This document shows, piece by piece, positions 1-9,397 of a DNA stretch of 64,000 nucleotides. The stretch spans positions 6,200,001 through 6,264,000 of the forward strand of contig NZ_CP128361.1 in assembly GCF_030345075.1 (NCBI RefSeq), written 5' to 3'. Numbering within the stretch: the stretch's first letter is position 1; each line of letters begins with the position of its first letter. Under the pieces are notes generated by a model that worked only from the letters and a program-made list of their open reading frames with translations, was not told the origin of the DNA and searched no databases. The position numbers were made by a program, and so were the translations under genes. The DNA is from Solwaraspora sp. WMMA2065. GTDB lineage: Bacteria; Actinomycetota; Actinomycetes; Mycobacteriales; Micromonosporaceae.

Positions 1-1644
1 GACATCATCCTGATCGTCGACGACGGCGACGCGGTCCGGTACGCCAGCCCGGCGGTGCAGACGGTGCTCGGTCGGCCGGCACCGGACGGCGGGCAGCTGA
101 CCGACCTGGTCGATCCGCCGGACCACGGGCGGGTGCTCGAAGGGCTGGCCCTGGTCCGCTCCTCCGGCGAGCCGCACGACTGGCCGGACTGGCGGCTGCG
201 GCACGCCGACGGGAGCACCGTGCAGGTCGAGGTGAGCTGCCGTGACCTGCGGTCGGACCGGGCGGTACGCGGTCTTGTGCTCACCCTGCGGGATGTCACC
301 GAGCGACGTCGGCTGGAGCAGGAGTTGACGCACCGGGCGTTCCACGACTCGTTGACCGGGCTGGCGAACCGGGTGCTGTTCCACGACCGGGTGCAGCAGG
401 CGGTGGCCCGCGCCCAGCGCAGCGGACTCGCGGTCGGCGTCCTGTTCATCGATCTTGACGATTTCAAGGTCGTCAACGACACGATGGGCCATCAGGCCGG
501 CGACGAGCTGCTGGTCGCCGTGGCGAACCGGTTGGCGGCCACGCTGGGGTCGGCCGATGCGGCCGCCCGGCTCGGCGGCGACGAGTTCGCCGCGCTGGTC
601 GATGACGCGACTGACCCGGCCGAGGTGGAGCAGGCGGCGCAGCGGGTGGTCGCCGCCTTCGCCGAGCCGTTCCGGCTCGCCGGGCGGATGGTCGGTGGCG
701 CGGTCAGCGTCGGGGTCGCGACCACCTCGGACGCCGGGGGCACCGACGAGTTGCTGCGGCACGCGGATCTTGCCCTCTACGTCGCCAAGGGTGCGGGCAA
801 GGGCCGCTGGCGGCGGTACCAGCCGGCATTGCACGTGAGCCTGATCCGGCGGATGGAGCTGCGCACCGCGTTGGAGCGGTCGGCGCCGGAGTCCGACTTC
901 GCCGTCGTGTACCAGCCGATCATCGAGCTGGCCAGCGGCAACGCCGTCGGGCTGGAGGCGTTGCTGCGGTGGCGGCACCCGAGCCTGGGACTGCTGCGGC
1001 CGGACCAGTTCATCGACGTGGCCGAGGAGACCGGGCTGATCGAGCCGATCGGCGACTGGGTGCTGGGCCGGGCGCTCGCCGCTGTCAGCCAGTGGCGGGC
1101 CGCTCTGCCGGTGGGTGAGGCCCCGTACGTCAGCATCAACGTCTCCGCGCGGCAGTTCCGGGTCGCCGGCTTCACCGGCAAGGTCCGTCGCGAGTTGATC
1201 GCCGCCGGGTTGCCGGCGAACTCGGTGATGCTGGAGTTGACCGAGAGTCTGCTGCTGCAGAACGACGACCAGGTCTGGTCGGACCTGGCGCAGCTGCGTG
1301 AGCTCGGTGTCCGGTTGGCCATCGACGACTTCGGTACGGGGTTCTCCTCGCTCAGCTACCTGCGTCAGCTGCCCATCGACGTGCTCAAGATCGACCGTTC
1401 GTTCACCGCGGAGATGGCCTTCTCGCAACGGCAGCGCTCGTTGGTGGACGGGATCATCCGGTTGGCGCACTCGCTCGGTCTGCAGGTGGTGGCGGAGGGC
1501 ATCGAGACGGTAGCCGACCGGAACCTCCTCGGAGACCTGGGGTGCGGCTACGGGCAGGGTTATCTGTTCTCCCGTCCGCTCGCCGAGGCGGACGCGGTGG
1601 CCTGGCTGGCCGGTGGGCGGCCGGTCGGGTTGCCGCAGCCCTAG
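1..1644 (+). CDS. PAS-GGDEF-EAL c-di-GMP signalling protein (5' truncated)
   Basis: The reading frame is open from base 1, so the start and any N-terminal sensor lie outside the window. The visible 547 residues hold a PAS-type segment (about 1-115), a GGDEF domain with an intact LGGDEF signature at residues 191-196, and a C-terminal EAL domain with E-A-L at 319-321 followed by the DDFGTGFSSL and KIDRSF motifs typical of active phosphodiesterases. Such proteins make and/or degrade cyclic di-GMP, which in actinomycetes controls development. Both catalytic signatures look intact, so which activity dominates cannot be read from sequence. No membrane segment is visible in the part shown. Domain assignment is secure; the signal sensed is unknown. 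Confidence 0.93.
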   Translation, partial: DIILIVDDGDAVRYASPAVQTVLGRPAPDGGQLTDLVDPPDHGRVLEGLALVRSSGEPHDWPDWRLRHADGSTVQVEVSCRDLRSDRAVRGLVLTLRDVTERRRLEQELTHRAFHDSLTGLANRVLFHDRVQQAVARAQRSGLAVGVLFIDLDDFKVVNDTMGHQAGDELLVAVANRLAATLGSADAAARLGGDEFAALVDDATDPAEVEQAAQRVVAAFAEPFRLAGRMVGGAVSVGVATTSDAGGTDELLRHADLALYVAKGAGKGRWRRYQPALHVSLIRRMELRTALERSAPESDFAVVYQPIIELASGNAVGLEALLRWRHPSLGLLRPDQFIDVAEETGLIEPIGDWVLGRALAAVSQWRAALPVGEAPYVSINVSARQFRVAGFTGKVRRELIAAGLPANSVMLELTESLLLQNDDQVWSDLAQLRELGVRLAIDDFGTGFSSLSYLRQLPIDVLKIDRSFTAEMAFSQRQRSLVDGIIRLAHSLGLQVVAEGIETVADRNLLGDLGCGYGQGYLFSRPLAEADAVAWLAGGRPVGLPQP

Positions 1645-1799
1645 ATGATCTATAAGTAGTCGAAAGGCAACCTTGAGTGCAAATCCTGTCCATATTGCCC
1701 CGAGTTTCGGGTCGAGTGAGTGCATACCGGGTATGTAATCCTGAGGCTTCGGAATCACGACCCTGACGCCCGCTGCGGCGTCTACCGGGGAGGTTCACG

Positions 1800-4700
1800 A
1801 TGTCCAATCCATCCAGGAGACTCCACGCCGCCACGCTCATCGCCGTACTGACCGCGACGCTGATCGGTGTCGGACGGCCCGGACCGGCCGCCGCCCAACC
1901 GGCACCGAACCCCGACGACCCGGTCAGTCGGGTCCGTGCCGACCCGGCGACCGCGGTCACCCTGATCACCGGTGACCGGGTCGTCGTCACCCGCGCCGGC
2001 ACCGCCGTCCAACCCGCCCCGGACCGCAACCACCTGCGGTTCCACACCTACCAGAGCTCCGACGGCCGGTATGTCGTACCGGCCGACGCGCAGCCGCTGA
2101 TCCGCACCGGCGTGCTGGACCGGCGACTGTTCAACGTCACCGATTTGATCTCGTCCGGCTACCACGACGCCGCCACCGCTCGGCTACCGCTGCTCGTCGA
2201 GTACGCCGCCCCGGCCGACGCCGCCCGCCGGGCCGCCGGCGGCCTTGCCGGCGCGAGGATCACACGGGACCTGCCGGCGATCGGCGGTGCCGCGCTGACC
2301 GCCGACAAGCACGCGGCAACCGACTTCTGGGCGGCGGTCACCGGCACCGACCCGGCCCCGCCCGGCGAGGCCACCGGCCGCGCCGGGGCCCTGGCCACCG
2401 CCTCCGGCCTGGCCCGGGTCTGGCTGGACGGCCGACGGCGACTGCTGCTCGACCGCAGCGTCGGGCAGATCGGTGCGCCGGCCGCCCACGACGCCGGATT
2501 CACCGGGGCCGGGGTGACCGTCGCCGTACTGGACAGCGGAGTCGACGCCGACCACCCCGACCTGACCGGCAAGGTGGCCCGGTCGGAGAACTTCACCGAC
2601 GACCCGGACCCGGCCGACCGGGTCGGGCACGGCACCCACGTCGCCTCGATCATCGCCGGCAGCGGTGCCGCCTCCGGCGGGGCGAACCAGGGAGTGGCCC
2701 CCGACGCCACCCTGGTTTCCGGCAAGGTGTGCGAGTCGTCCTGGTGCACCGAGTCGGCGATCCTGGCCGGCATGCAGTGGGCCGCGACCGACCAGCGGGC
2801 CACCGTCGTCAACCTCAGCCTCGGTGGCCCGGACACCCCGCAGACCGATCCGCTGGAGAAGGCGGTCGACACGCTCACCGCGCAGACCGGCGCGCTCTTC
2901 GTGATCTCAGCCGGCAACTCCGGCGCGGACCGCACCGTCGGCTCGCCGGGCAGCGCCGACGCGGCGCTGACCGTGGGCGCGGTGGACCGCGACGACACGC
3001 TCGCCGACTTCTCCAGCCGTGGCCCGCGCACCGGTGACGACGCGGTCAAACCGGACATCACCGCCCCGGGCGTCGGGATCGTCGCGGCCCGCGCCGCCGG
3101 CACCACCCTCGCCGATCCGGTCGACGAGCACTACGTCGCCGCCTCCGGCACCTCGATGGCCGCGCCGCACGTGGCCGGAGCCGCCGCGCTGCTCGCCCAG
3201 CGCCGGCCGAACTGGACCGCCGTGCGGTTGAAGGCCGGCCTGATGGCGTCGGCCACACCGCGGTCCGGCACCGGCGCCTACCCGCAGGGTGCCGGCCGGG
3301 TGGACGTCGTTCGCGCCGTCACCCAGGAGCTGATCAGCCGACCTGCCAGCGTGTCGTTCGGCCGCGCCGACTGGCCGCACCACGACGACCCGGCGATCGT
3401 CGAGAAGGTCACCTACCGCAACACCGGCAGCAAGCCGCAGACCCTGACCCTCACCGTCGAAGCCGTCGGTCCGACCGGCCGCAGCGCACCGGCGGGAATG
3501 TTCCGGGCCGGCACAACCACGCTGACCGTACCGGCCGGCGGCACCGAAGCAGTGACGCTGACCGCGGACACCAGCGTCGGTGGCCAGAACGGCTACTACT
3601 CCGGCCATCTGATTGCCACCGGTGCCGGTCAGCGCGTCGTCACCCCGTTCGGCGTCCACCGGGAAGTGGAAAGCTACGACCTGACCTTCGTCCACGTCAA
3701 CCAGGCCGGCGTGGCGACCGACGACTACTGGACCGTCGCGGTCGGCCTGGACCAGATGGCGGACGCGATGCCGTGGACCTCGGACGGCTCCGGGCGGGTC
3801 ACCACCCGGCTGCCCGCCGGCCGGTACGGGCTGTCCAGCGTCATCCAACGCCAGACCGGCGAACAGAAGTACGAGCTCGCCGTTCTGGTCCGGTCGAACC
3901 TGCGGCTGGACGCTGACCGCACCGTACTGTTCGACGCCCGTACCGCCCGACCGGTCCGGATGACCGTGCCCGAGCCGACCGCCCGTCCGGCGCTGGTCGA
4001 CGTCAGCCTCTACTACCGCACCCCGCAGATGGGTGCCGGGATCGGGGTGCTGGCCGACACCTTCGACGGGCTCTCCGCCGCCCACGAGGGCGGTCCGTCG
4101 GGCACGGGCGAGTTCAGCGCCAGCATCGCCAGCCAGTGGCTGCGACCGGACGGCGCGGACGGGTTCACCGCCAGCCCGTACTTCTACGGGTTGACTGAGC
4201 TCTTCGCCGACCGGCTGCCCACCGGCTTCACCCGGCACTACCGCCCCCGGGAGCTGGCCACCGTCCGGCACCGGTTCCGCGGGGTCAGCCACGGCGACCG
4301 CACCGACCGGTTGGTCTTCCCCGGCCACGGCGAGCAGGACATCGGGGGATGGGCGCTGGTGACCCCGGTCGAGCTGCCCAGCGTGCGGGTGGAGCACTAC
4401 AGCGTGTCGAGCACGTCGACCTGGGAGAGTTCCCTGGAGTTCGGCCGGGCGGTGGACGGTCAGCTCTGGCCGGAGAACACCGCCGTGCTGGTCTCACCAC
4501 CGAGCCGCCACCAGCCCGGCAAACGCATCCTGGACACCTGGAACCTGGCACCGTACGGGCCGGTGTTCCCGGCCGTCCCGGGCGACGGTGCCTGGGTCAG
4601 CCGGCGGGGCAACGTCGTCGACGTCCAGGTGCCGATGTTCGGCGACGCGCAGGGCCACCTCGGCGGGGTGGTGACGGAGACCGCGCGGACCGCGCTGTAC

Positions 4701-5210
4701 CGCAGCGGAAAGCTGATCGGGGATAGCCCGGAGCCGGGCTACGGCCGGTTCCCGGTGCCACGGGCTCAGGCCGACTACCGGCTGGAGGTGTCGGCGACGC
4801 ACGACGTCGGGGACTTCTCCACGTCGGTCAGCGGGGCGTGGACCTTCCCGTCCGGTCCGGTGACCCGTGACCAGGTGGCGGCGCTGCCGGTGATGGCGGT
4901 GCGGTTCACCCCGTCGGTGGACGCCGGCAACACCGCCGTCGCCGGGCGGGCGATGGAGATCCCGTTCACCGTCGCCCACCAGCCGGGTGTGGTCGGGATC
5001 GGGATCCGTCGGCCGACGGTCGAGGTGTCCTACGACGGCGGACAGACCTGGCTGCCGGCCGACGTACGGTCCGCAAAGGCCGGCTGGACCGCCACGGTCC
5101 ACCATCCGGACCGGGACGGTTACGTGTCGCTGCGGGCGTCGGTCACCGACCGGGCCGGCAACACGGCACGGCAGACGATCATCCAGGCGTACCGGATCGC
5201 GCGGCGCTGA
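1800..5210 (+). CDS. Secreted subtilisin-like (S8) serine peptidase, 1136 aa
   Basis: A Sec signal peptide (hydrophobic ATLIAVLTATLIGVG core, AAA-type cleavage near residue 32) precedes a propeptide-like stretch and an S8 catalytic domain. The triad is Asp245 (VAVLDSGVD), His277 (GHGTHV) and Ser452 (SGTSMAAPHVAG), with the oxyanion-hole Asn373 in SAGNSG. About 650 residues follow the catalytic domain, beta-rich by appearance and probably for substrate binding or wall association; their fold is not recognised. The ATG is preceded by GGGGAGG at 1787-1793 with good spacing. The length is typical of large actinomycete extracellular subtilases. It appears monocistronic and ends at a strong hairpin shared with dapD. 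Confidence 0.93.
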   Translation: MSNPSRRLHAATLIAVLTATLIGVGRPGPAAAQPAPNPDDPVSRVRADPATAVTLITGDRVVVTRAGTAVQPAPDRNHLRFHTYQSSDGRYVVPADAQPLIRTGVLDRRLFNVTDLISSGYHDAATARLPLLVEYAAPADAARRAAGGLAGARITRDLPAIGGAALTADKHAATDFWAAVTGTDPAPPGEATGRAGALATASGLARVWLDGRRRLLLDRSVGQIGAPAAHDAGFTGAGVTVAVLDSGVDADHPDLTGKVARSENFTDDPDPADRVGHGTHVASIIAGSGAASGGANQGVAPDATLVSGKVCESSWCTESAILAGMQWAATDQRATVVNLSLGGPDTPQTDPLEKAVDTLTAQTGALFVISAGNSGADRTVGSPGSADAALTVGAVDRDDTLADFSSRGPRTGDDAVKPDITAPGVGIVAARAAGTTLADPVDEHYVAASGTSMAAPHVAGAAALLAQRRPNWTAVRLKAGLMASATPRSGTGAYPQGAGRVDVVRAVTQELISRPASVSFGRADWPHHDDPAIVEKVTYRNTGSKPQTLTLTVEAVGPTGRSAPAGMFRAGTTTLTVPAGGTEAVTLTADTSVGGQNGYYSGHLIATGAGQRVVTPFGVHREVESYDLTFVHVNQAGVATDDYWTVAVGLDQMADAMPWTSDGSGRVTTRLPAGRYGLSSVIQRQTGEQKYELAVLVRSNLRLDADRTVLFDARTARPVRMTVPEPTARPALVDVSLYYRTPQMGAGIGVLADTFDGLSAAHEGGPSGTGEFSASIASQWLRPDGADGFTASPYFYGLTELFADRLPTGFTRHYRPRELATVRHRFRGVSHGDRTDRLVFPGHGEQDIGGWALVTPVELPSVRVEHYSVSSTSTWESSLEFGRAVDGQLWPENTAVLVSPPSRHQPGKRILDTWNLAPYGPVFPAVPGDGAWVSRRGNVVDVQVPMFGDAQGHLGGVVTETARTALYRSGKLIGDSPEPGYGRFPVPRAQADYRLEVSATHDVGDFSTSVSGAWTFPSGPVTRDQVAALPVMAVRFTPSVDAGNTAVAGRAMEIPFTVAHQPGVVGIGIRRPTVEVSYDGGQTWLPADVRSAKAGWTATVHHPDRDGYVSLRASVTDRAGNTARQTIIQAYRIARR

Positions 5211-5218
5211 CCCGCGCC

Positions 5219-5263
5219 GGCCGGTGCCCTGCCCGCCCCGTAGCGGCGGGTGGGGCACCGGCC
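5219..5263. terminator. Bidirectional hairpin terminator between convergent genes
   Basis: A 19-bp stem (5219-5237 with 5245-5263) with two mismatches and a 7-nt loop lies between the subtilase stop and the dapD stop. There is no U tract, as is common in actinobacteria. It probably serves both convergent genes. Confidence 0.75.
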
Positions 5264-5310
5264 GACCTCGGCGGAGCCGCCACCGACTCACCGCACCGGC
5301 CGGTCCGCGA

Positions 5311-6267
5311 TCAGCTGTTGGCGTGCAGTGCCTCGTTGAGCTGGATGCCGGCACCGGTACGCGGCCGGGCCTCCAGCGCCCCGGTGACTGAGTTGCGCCA
5401 GAACAGCAGCCCGTCGACCCCAGACAACTCGCGGGCCTTGACCACCCGGCCGCCCGGCAGGGTCACCTTGGAGCCGGCGGTGATGTAGCAGCCGGCCTCG
5501 ACCACGCAGTCGTCGCCCAGCGAGATGCCGATGCCGGCGTTCGCGCCGAGCAGGCTGCGCTCGCCGATGCGGACCTTCTCGGTGCCGCCACCGGAGAGGG
5601 TGCCCATGATCGACGCGCCGGCCCCGACGTCGGAGCCGTCACCGACCACCACGCCGGCGACGATCCGCCCCTCGACCATCGAGGTGCCGAGGGTGCCGGC
5701 GTTGAAGTTGCAGAAGCCTTCGTGCATCACGGTCGTCCCGGACGCCAGGTGGGCGCCGAGCCGTACCCGGTCGGCGTCGGCGATCCGCACCCCGGACGGC
5801 ACCACGTAGTCGGTCATCCGGGGGAACTTGTCCACCCCGTACACCGCCAGGTGCCGCCCGGCGGCCCGCTCGATCAGCCGCAGCTCGTCGACCCGGTCCG
5901 GCGGGCACGGTCCGCCGGAGGTCCAGGCGACGTTGGCCAGCCGGCCGAAGATGCCGTCCAGGTTGAGCTCGTTCGGCCGGACCAGCCGGTGGGACAGCAG
6001 ATGCAGCCGCAGGTACGCGTCGGCGGCGTCGGCGATCGGGTCGGCCAGTGAACCGATCTCGACGACCACGATCTCGGTACGTAGTCCGGGCAGTGCCCGG
6101 GGGCCGACCACCCCGGCGGGCAGTCCGGCCGGTGTGGTGCCCTTCGCGGCCGGCGGACGCTCGCCGAGCCCTAGCTGGCCGACCGGATACCAGGTGTCCA
6201 GCACCTGGCCCTGCTCGGTGCAGGTGGCCAGGCCGATGCCCCAGGCGGGCTGCGTCGAAACCGTCAC
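5311..6267 (-). CDS. dapD: 2,3,4,5-tetrahydropyridine-2,6-dicarboxylate N-succinyltransferase
   Basis: The product succinylates tetrahydrodipicolinate with succinyl-CoA in the lysine/meso-diaminopimelate pathway that feeds peptidoglycan. The 318-aa length and the N-terminus starting at GTG 6267 fit the actinobacterial DapD subfamily. The C-terminal half carries left-handed beta-helix hexapeptide repeats (for example [20 protein letters not shown] and the region of [20 protein letters not shown]), which build the trimeric acyltransferase fold. It is divergent from dapE, whose product removes the same succinyl group two steps later, with 108 bp between the starts that must hold both promoters. 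The assignment is secure. Confidence 0.96.
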   Translation of the reverse strand: MTVSTQPAWGIGLATCTEQGQVLDTWYPVGQLGLGERPPAAKGTTPAGLPAGVVGPRALPGLRTEIVVVEIGSLADPIADAADAYLRLHLLSHRLVRPNELNLDGIFGRLANVAWTSGGPCPPDRVDELRLIERAAGRHLAVYGVDKFPRMTDYVVPSGVRIADADRVRLGAHLASGTTVMHEGFCNFNAGTLGTSMVEGRIVAGVVVGDGSDVGAGASIMGTLSGGGTEKVRIGERSLLGANAGIGISLGDDCVVEAGCYITAGSKVTLPGGRVVKARELSGVDGLLFWRNSVTGALEARPRTGAGIQLNEALHANS

Positions 6268-6375
6268 CGAAATGTCGCCTTCCGATCGGAGTACGTGTCA
6301 CCAGTGGGCCGACGTCCGGGCGATCCGGGTGATCAGCGGACGAGTCGACCCTGCCGAGACGGTACCGTGCCAGCC

Positions 6376-7449
6376 ATGGTGAACCCGCTGACCCCCGAGG
6401 TCCTGGCCGATCCGGTGACCCTGACCCGCGCCTTGGTCGACATCGAGTCGGTGTCGCGCAACGAGCAGCGGATCGCCGACTGCGTGGAGCAGGCACTGTC
6501 CGTCGTGCCCTGGCTGACTACCGGGCGGTACGGCAACACCGTGATGGCCCGGACCGAGCTGGGGCGTTCCCGGCGGGTGGTGCTCGCCGGGCATCTGGAC
6601 ACGGTGCCGCTGGCGGACAACTTCCCGTCCCGGGAGGCCGATGGCCTGATCTACGGTTGCGGCACCTCGGACATGAAGTCCGGGGTGGCGCACGCGTTGC
6701 ATCTGGCGGCTACCGTCGCCGAGCCGAGGTACGACGTCACCTATCTGTTCTACGAGGCGGAGGAGATCGACTCACGGTTCAACGGGCTGCGTCTGGTGGC
6801 CGAGGCCCACCCGCAGTGGCTGTCGGCCGACTTCGCGGTGCTGCACGAGCCGACCCACGGCGTTGTCGAGGCCGGTTGCCAGGGCACCCTGCGGGCGGTG
6901 GTCGGCACCACCGGCCGCCGGGCCCACTCGGCCCGGTCCTGGCGCGGGGTGAACGCCATCCACGCCGCCGGTGAGGTGCTGCGCCGTCTGGGCAACTATT
7001 CGGCGCGGACCGTCGTCATCGACGGATGTGAGTACCGGGAAGGGCTGAACGCGGTCCGGATCAGCGGCGGGGTGGCCGGCAACGTGATCCCGGACCGGTG
7101 CGACGTCGAGGTCAACTTCCGGTTTGCGCCGGACCGCGACGGGCGGCAGGCGGAGCAGCACGTCCGCGAGGTCCTCGCCGGGTTCGATGTCGAGGTGGTC
7201 GACTGCGCCGATGGGGCGCTGCCCGGACTGACGTCGGCTCCGGCGCGGGAGTTCCTCGCCGCGGTCGGCGAGCCGCCGGTCGCGAAGCTGGGCTGGACCG
7301 ACGTCGCCCGGTTCGCCGCGCTGGGCATCCCGGCGCTCAACTTCGGCCCCGGCGACCCCAACCTGGCGCACGCCCGTGACGAGCGCGTGGAGATCGACAA
7401 GATTCAGCAAGGTGCCGAGACACTCCGGCGTTGGCTGACGCCGGAGTGA
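6376..7449 (+). CDS. dapE: Succinyl-diaminopimelate desuccinylase
   Basis: This is an M20-family dinuclear zinc hydrolase that converts N-succinyl-LL-diaminopimelate to LL-diaminopimelate and succinate. Metal-ligand motifs are all visible: AGHLDTVP (His, Asp), CGTSDMKSG (bridging Asp), YEAEEID (catalytic Glu plus ligand Glu), [14 protein letters not shown], and the C-terminal His in [14 protein letters not shown]. The ATG at 6376 is chosen because it gives the usual family N-terminus (357 aa). An in-frame upstream extension to 6295 runs into the dapD promoter region and is not family-like. The gene is divergently paired with dapD and convergent with a 50-aa gene 7 bp away. Confidence 0.95.
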   Translation: MVNPLTPEVLADPVTLTRALVDIESVSRNEQRIADCVEQALSVVPWLTTGRYGNTVMARTELGRSRRVVLAGHLDTVPLADNFPSREADGLIYGCGTSDMKSGVAHALHLAATVAEPRYDVTYLFYEAEEIDSRFNGLRLVAEAHPQWLSADFAVLHEPTHGVVEAGCQGTLRAVVGTTGRRAHSARSWRGVNAIHAAGEVLRRLGNYSARTVVIDGCEYREGLNAVRISGGVAGNVIPDRCDVEVNFRFAPDRDGRQAEQHVREVLAGFDVEVVDCADGALPGLTSAPAREFLAAVGEPPVAKLGWTDVARFAALGIPALNFGPGDPNLAHARDERVEIDKIQQGAETLRRWLTPE

Positions 7450-7456
7450 ACCGGGG

Positions 7457-7609
7457 TCACCGCAGCAGTGCCGGCTCCTGCTCGACGGTGTCGTCCACCG
7501 GCTCAGCCGGAAGCGCTCGCCCGCCGGCAACCCGGCGCTCGGCCACCACGACACGGATCCGGCGGTGCATCTGCCGCCGGACCCGGATGAGTTCGCTACG
7601 TGTCATCAT
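7457..7609 (-). CDS. Small basic hypothetical protein, 50 aa
   Basis: A short reading frame starts at tandem ATGs (7609 or 7606), about 7 nt downstream of an unusually strong ribosome binding site, GGGGGGAGGAG, on the minus strand at 7616-7626. The peptide begins MMTRSELIRVRRQMHRRIRV and is Arg-rich in its first 30 residues, then acidic. No family is recognised. It is convergent with dapE and divergent from the LOG-family gene. The RBS is the main reason to believe it is translated. Confidence 0.6.
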   Translation of the reverse strand: MMTRSELIRVRRQMHRRIRVVVAERRVAGGRALPAEPVDDTVEQEPALLR

Positions 7610-7843
7610 GACTACTCCTCCCCCCGAAGGTGCCGTGACGGCGTCCTCCCCACCGTCCGGCGCACCCAGTATCTGTTGATGGAGACGTAGCCGCAGCCGA
7701 TTTGGTTGCACTTGACGCAAGATTGACATCACCTTTCTCATCGTGGGCCGGGTTAGCGTCGCAGTGGGGCGGTTCGGCGTCCGCACTGGACACGCGCGGG
7801 CGGCCGCGTCAAGCACGGCACGCCGCCCACTACGGTTGTCCAG

Positions 7844-8755
7844 ATGGACCAGTCGAACAACTATCGCGCGCCAGACGACCAATCCCGACCGGGACCGGAC
7901 CGGGTTGGCCCGACACCCGACGAACCGGGGTCGGAGCGGCACCGGGGCGCGGTGACCCTGCGCCGGGAAGCGGTCCGCCGCAGCACCGCCGATCAGGGTC
8001 TGCTCGATTCACGGGCCCGTGGCGAATGGAAGACCAAGGATTCCTGGCGGGCGCTGCGAATCCTGTCGGAGTTCGTCGAAGGGTTCGACACTCTCGCTGA
8101 TCTGCCGCCGGCGGTCAGTGTTTTCGGTTCAGCCCGCAGCGCGTCGGGCAGCCCTGAATGCCGGCTCGCCGAAGAACTGGGCCGTGCGCTCGCCGGTGCC
8201 GGCTACGCCGTGATCACCGGCGGCGGTCCCGGTGTGATGGAGGCGGCCAACCGGGGTGCCACCGAGGCCGGCGGCGTGTCGGTGGGGCTCGGCATCGAAT
8301 TGCCGTTCGAGCAGGGCATCAACGAATGGGTGGAGGTCGGCATCAACTTCCGTTACTTCTTCGCCCGCAAGACCATGTTCGTCAAGTACGCCCAGGCGTT
8401 CGTGGTGCTGCCCGGCGGGTTCGGCACCATGGACGAGTTGTTCGAGGCGCTCACCCTGGTGCAGACCGGCAAGGTGACCAGGTTCCCGGTGGTGCTGATG
8501 GGCACCGGGTACTGGTCCGGACTGGTCGACTGGCTGCGTGACACGATGCAGGCGCAGGGGCGGATCGGCGATGCCGATCTCGACCTGCTCTGCCTGACCG
8601 ACGACGTCGCCGAGGCGGTACGGCACATCGTCGACGCGGACGCCGCCCTCGCCGCAGAGCAGGAGGCGCTGCGCCAGACGGCGCACGCCCAGATCGCGGC
8701 CGAGCGGCAGGCCGACGAACGGGCACCGGCCGGGGACCACCGGCCGGCGGAGTGA
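7844..8755 (+). CDS. LOG-family Rossmann-fold protein (TIGR00730 type), long form
   Basis: The 303-aa product carries the LOG signature PGGFGTMDELFEALT and the nucleotide-binding stretch GGGPGVMEAANRGA. Characterised members hydrolyse cytokinin riboside 5'-monophosphate or other nucleoside monophosphates to base plus ribose 5-phosphate; substrate in this organism is inferred only. It has an approximately 70-aa N-terminal extension and a charged C-terminal tail relative to the next gene, which encodes a second, shorter LOG protein starting 14 nt downstream. The pair next to dapE is a common actinobacterial arrangement. Confidence 0.9.
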   Translation: MDQSNNYRAPDDQSRPGPDRVGPTPDEPGSERHRGAVTLRREAVRRSTADQGLLDSRARGEWKTKDSWRALRILSEFVEGFDTLADLPPAVSVFGSARSASGSPECRLAEELGRALAGAGYAVITGGGPGVMEAANRGATEAGGVSVGLGIELPFEQGINEWVEVGINFRYFFARKTMFVKYAQAFVVLPGGFGTMDELFEALTLVQTGKVTRFPVVLMGTGYWSGLVDWLRDTMQAQGRIGDADLDLLCLTDDVAEAVRHIVDADAALAAEQEALRQTAHAQIAAERQADERAPAGDHRPAE

Positions 8756-8769
8756 GAGGAGCAGCACGG

Positions 8770-9315
8770 ATGGCCGCGATCGGAGTCTTCTGCGCCTCGT
8801 CGCGCACCCTTGAGCAGCGGTGGCTCGACCTGGCCGCCGAGACCGGACGGGAGCTGGCCCGGCGTGGGCACACCCTGGTCTCCGGCGGCGGCTGCGTCGG
8901 CATGATGGGTGCGCTCGCGGACGGCACCCGGGCCGGCGGCGGCTGGACCCTCGGGGTGATCCCGCAGTCGCTGGTCGACCTGGAAGTGGCCGACACCCGC
9001 TCCGACGAACTCGTCGTCACCGACGGGATGGCCAGCCGTAAGACGCTGATGATCGAAAAGTCGGATGCGTTCGTCACCCTGCCCGGCGGCCTCGGCACTT
9101 TGGACGAACTGTTCGAGGTGTGGACCACGGCGGTGCTCGGGCTGCACCGCAAACCGGTGGTCCTCGTCGACACCGACGGCTTCTACCAAGGGCTGCTGGA
9201 CTGGCTGACGGCGCTGGCGGAGACGGCGTTCGTCGGGTGGTCGGCCCGGGAGATGCTGATTGTCGTCGATTCAGTGCCGGCGGCGCTGGACGAGATCGAG
9301 GCCCGGCTCGATTGA
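8770..9315 (+). CDS. LOG-family Rossmann-fold protein (TIGR00730 type), short form
   Basis: The 181-aa protein contains PGGLGTLDELFEVWT and SGGGCVGMMGALADG, the two hallmarks of the lysine-decarboxylase-like/LOG fold. ATG 8770 is chosen because GAGAGGAG (8755-8762) sits just upstream, overlapping the stop of the preceding paralogue, and because a start six codons earlier lacks an RBS. It is probably co-transcribed with and possibly forms complexes with its longer neighbour. Likely role is nucleoside monophosphate phosphoribohydrolase; the exact substrate is not visible from sequence. Confidence 0.9.
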   Translation: MAAIGVFCASSRTLEQRWLDLAAETGRELARRGHTLVSGGGCVGMMGALADGTRAGGGWTLGVIPQSLVDLEVADTRSDELVVTDGMASRKTLMIEKSDAFVTLPGGLGTLDELFEVWTTAVLGLHRKPVVLVDTDGFYQGLLDWLTALAETAFVGWSAREMLIVVDSVPAALDEIEARLD

Positions 9316-9397
9316 CCGGATCCCTGCAGTCCGGCGTGCCCGCGACCCGGCGTGCCGGCCACCCGGCTGCCGACAGCTGTCCCATCGTCGTGGTGAG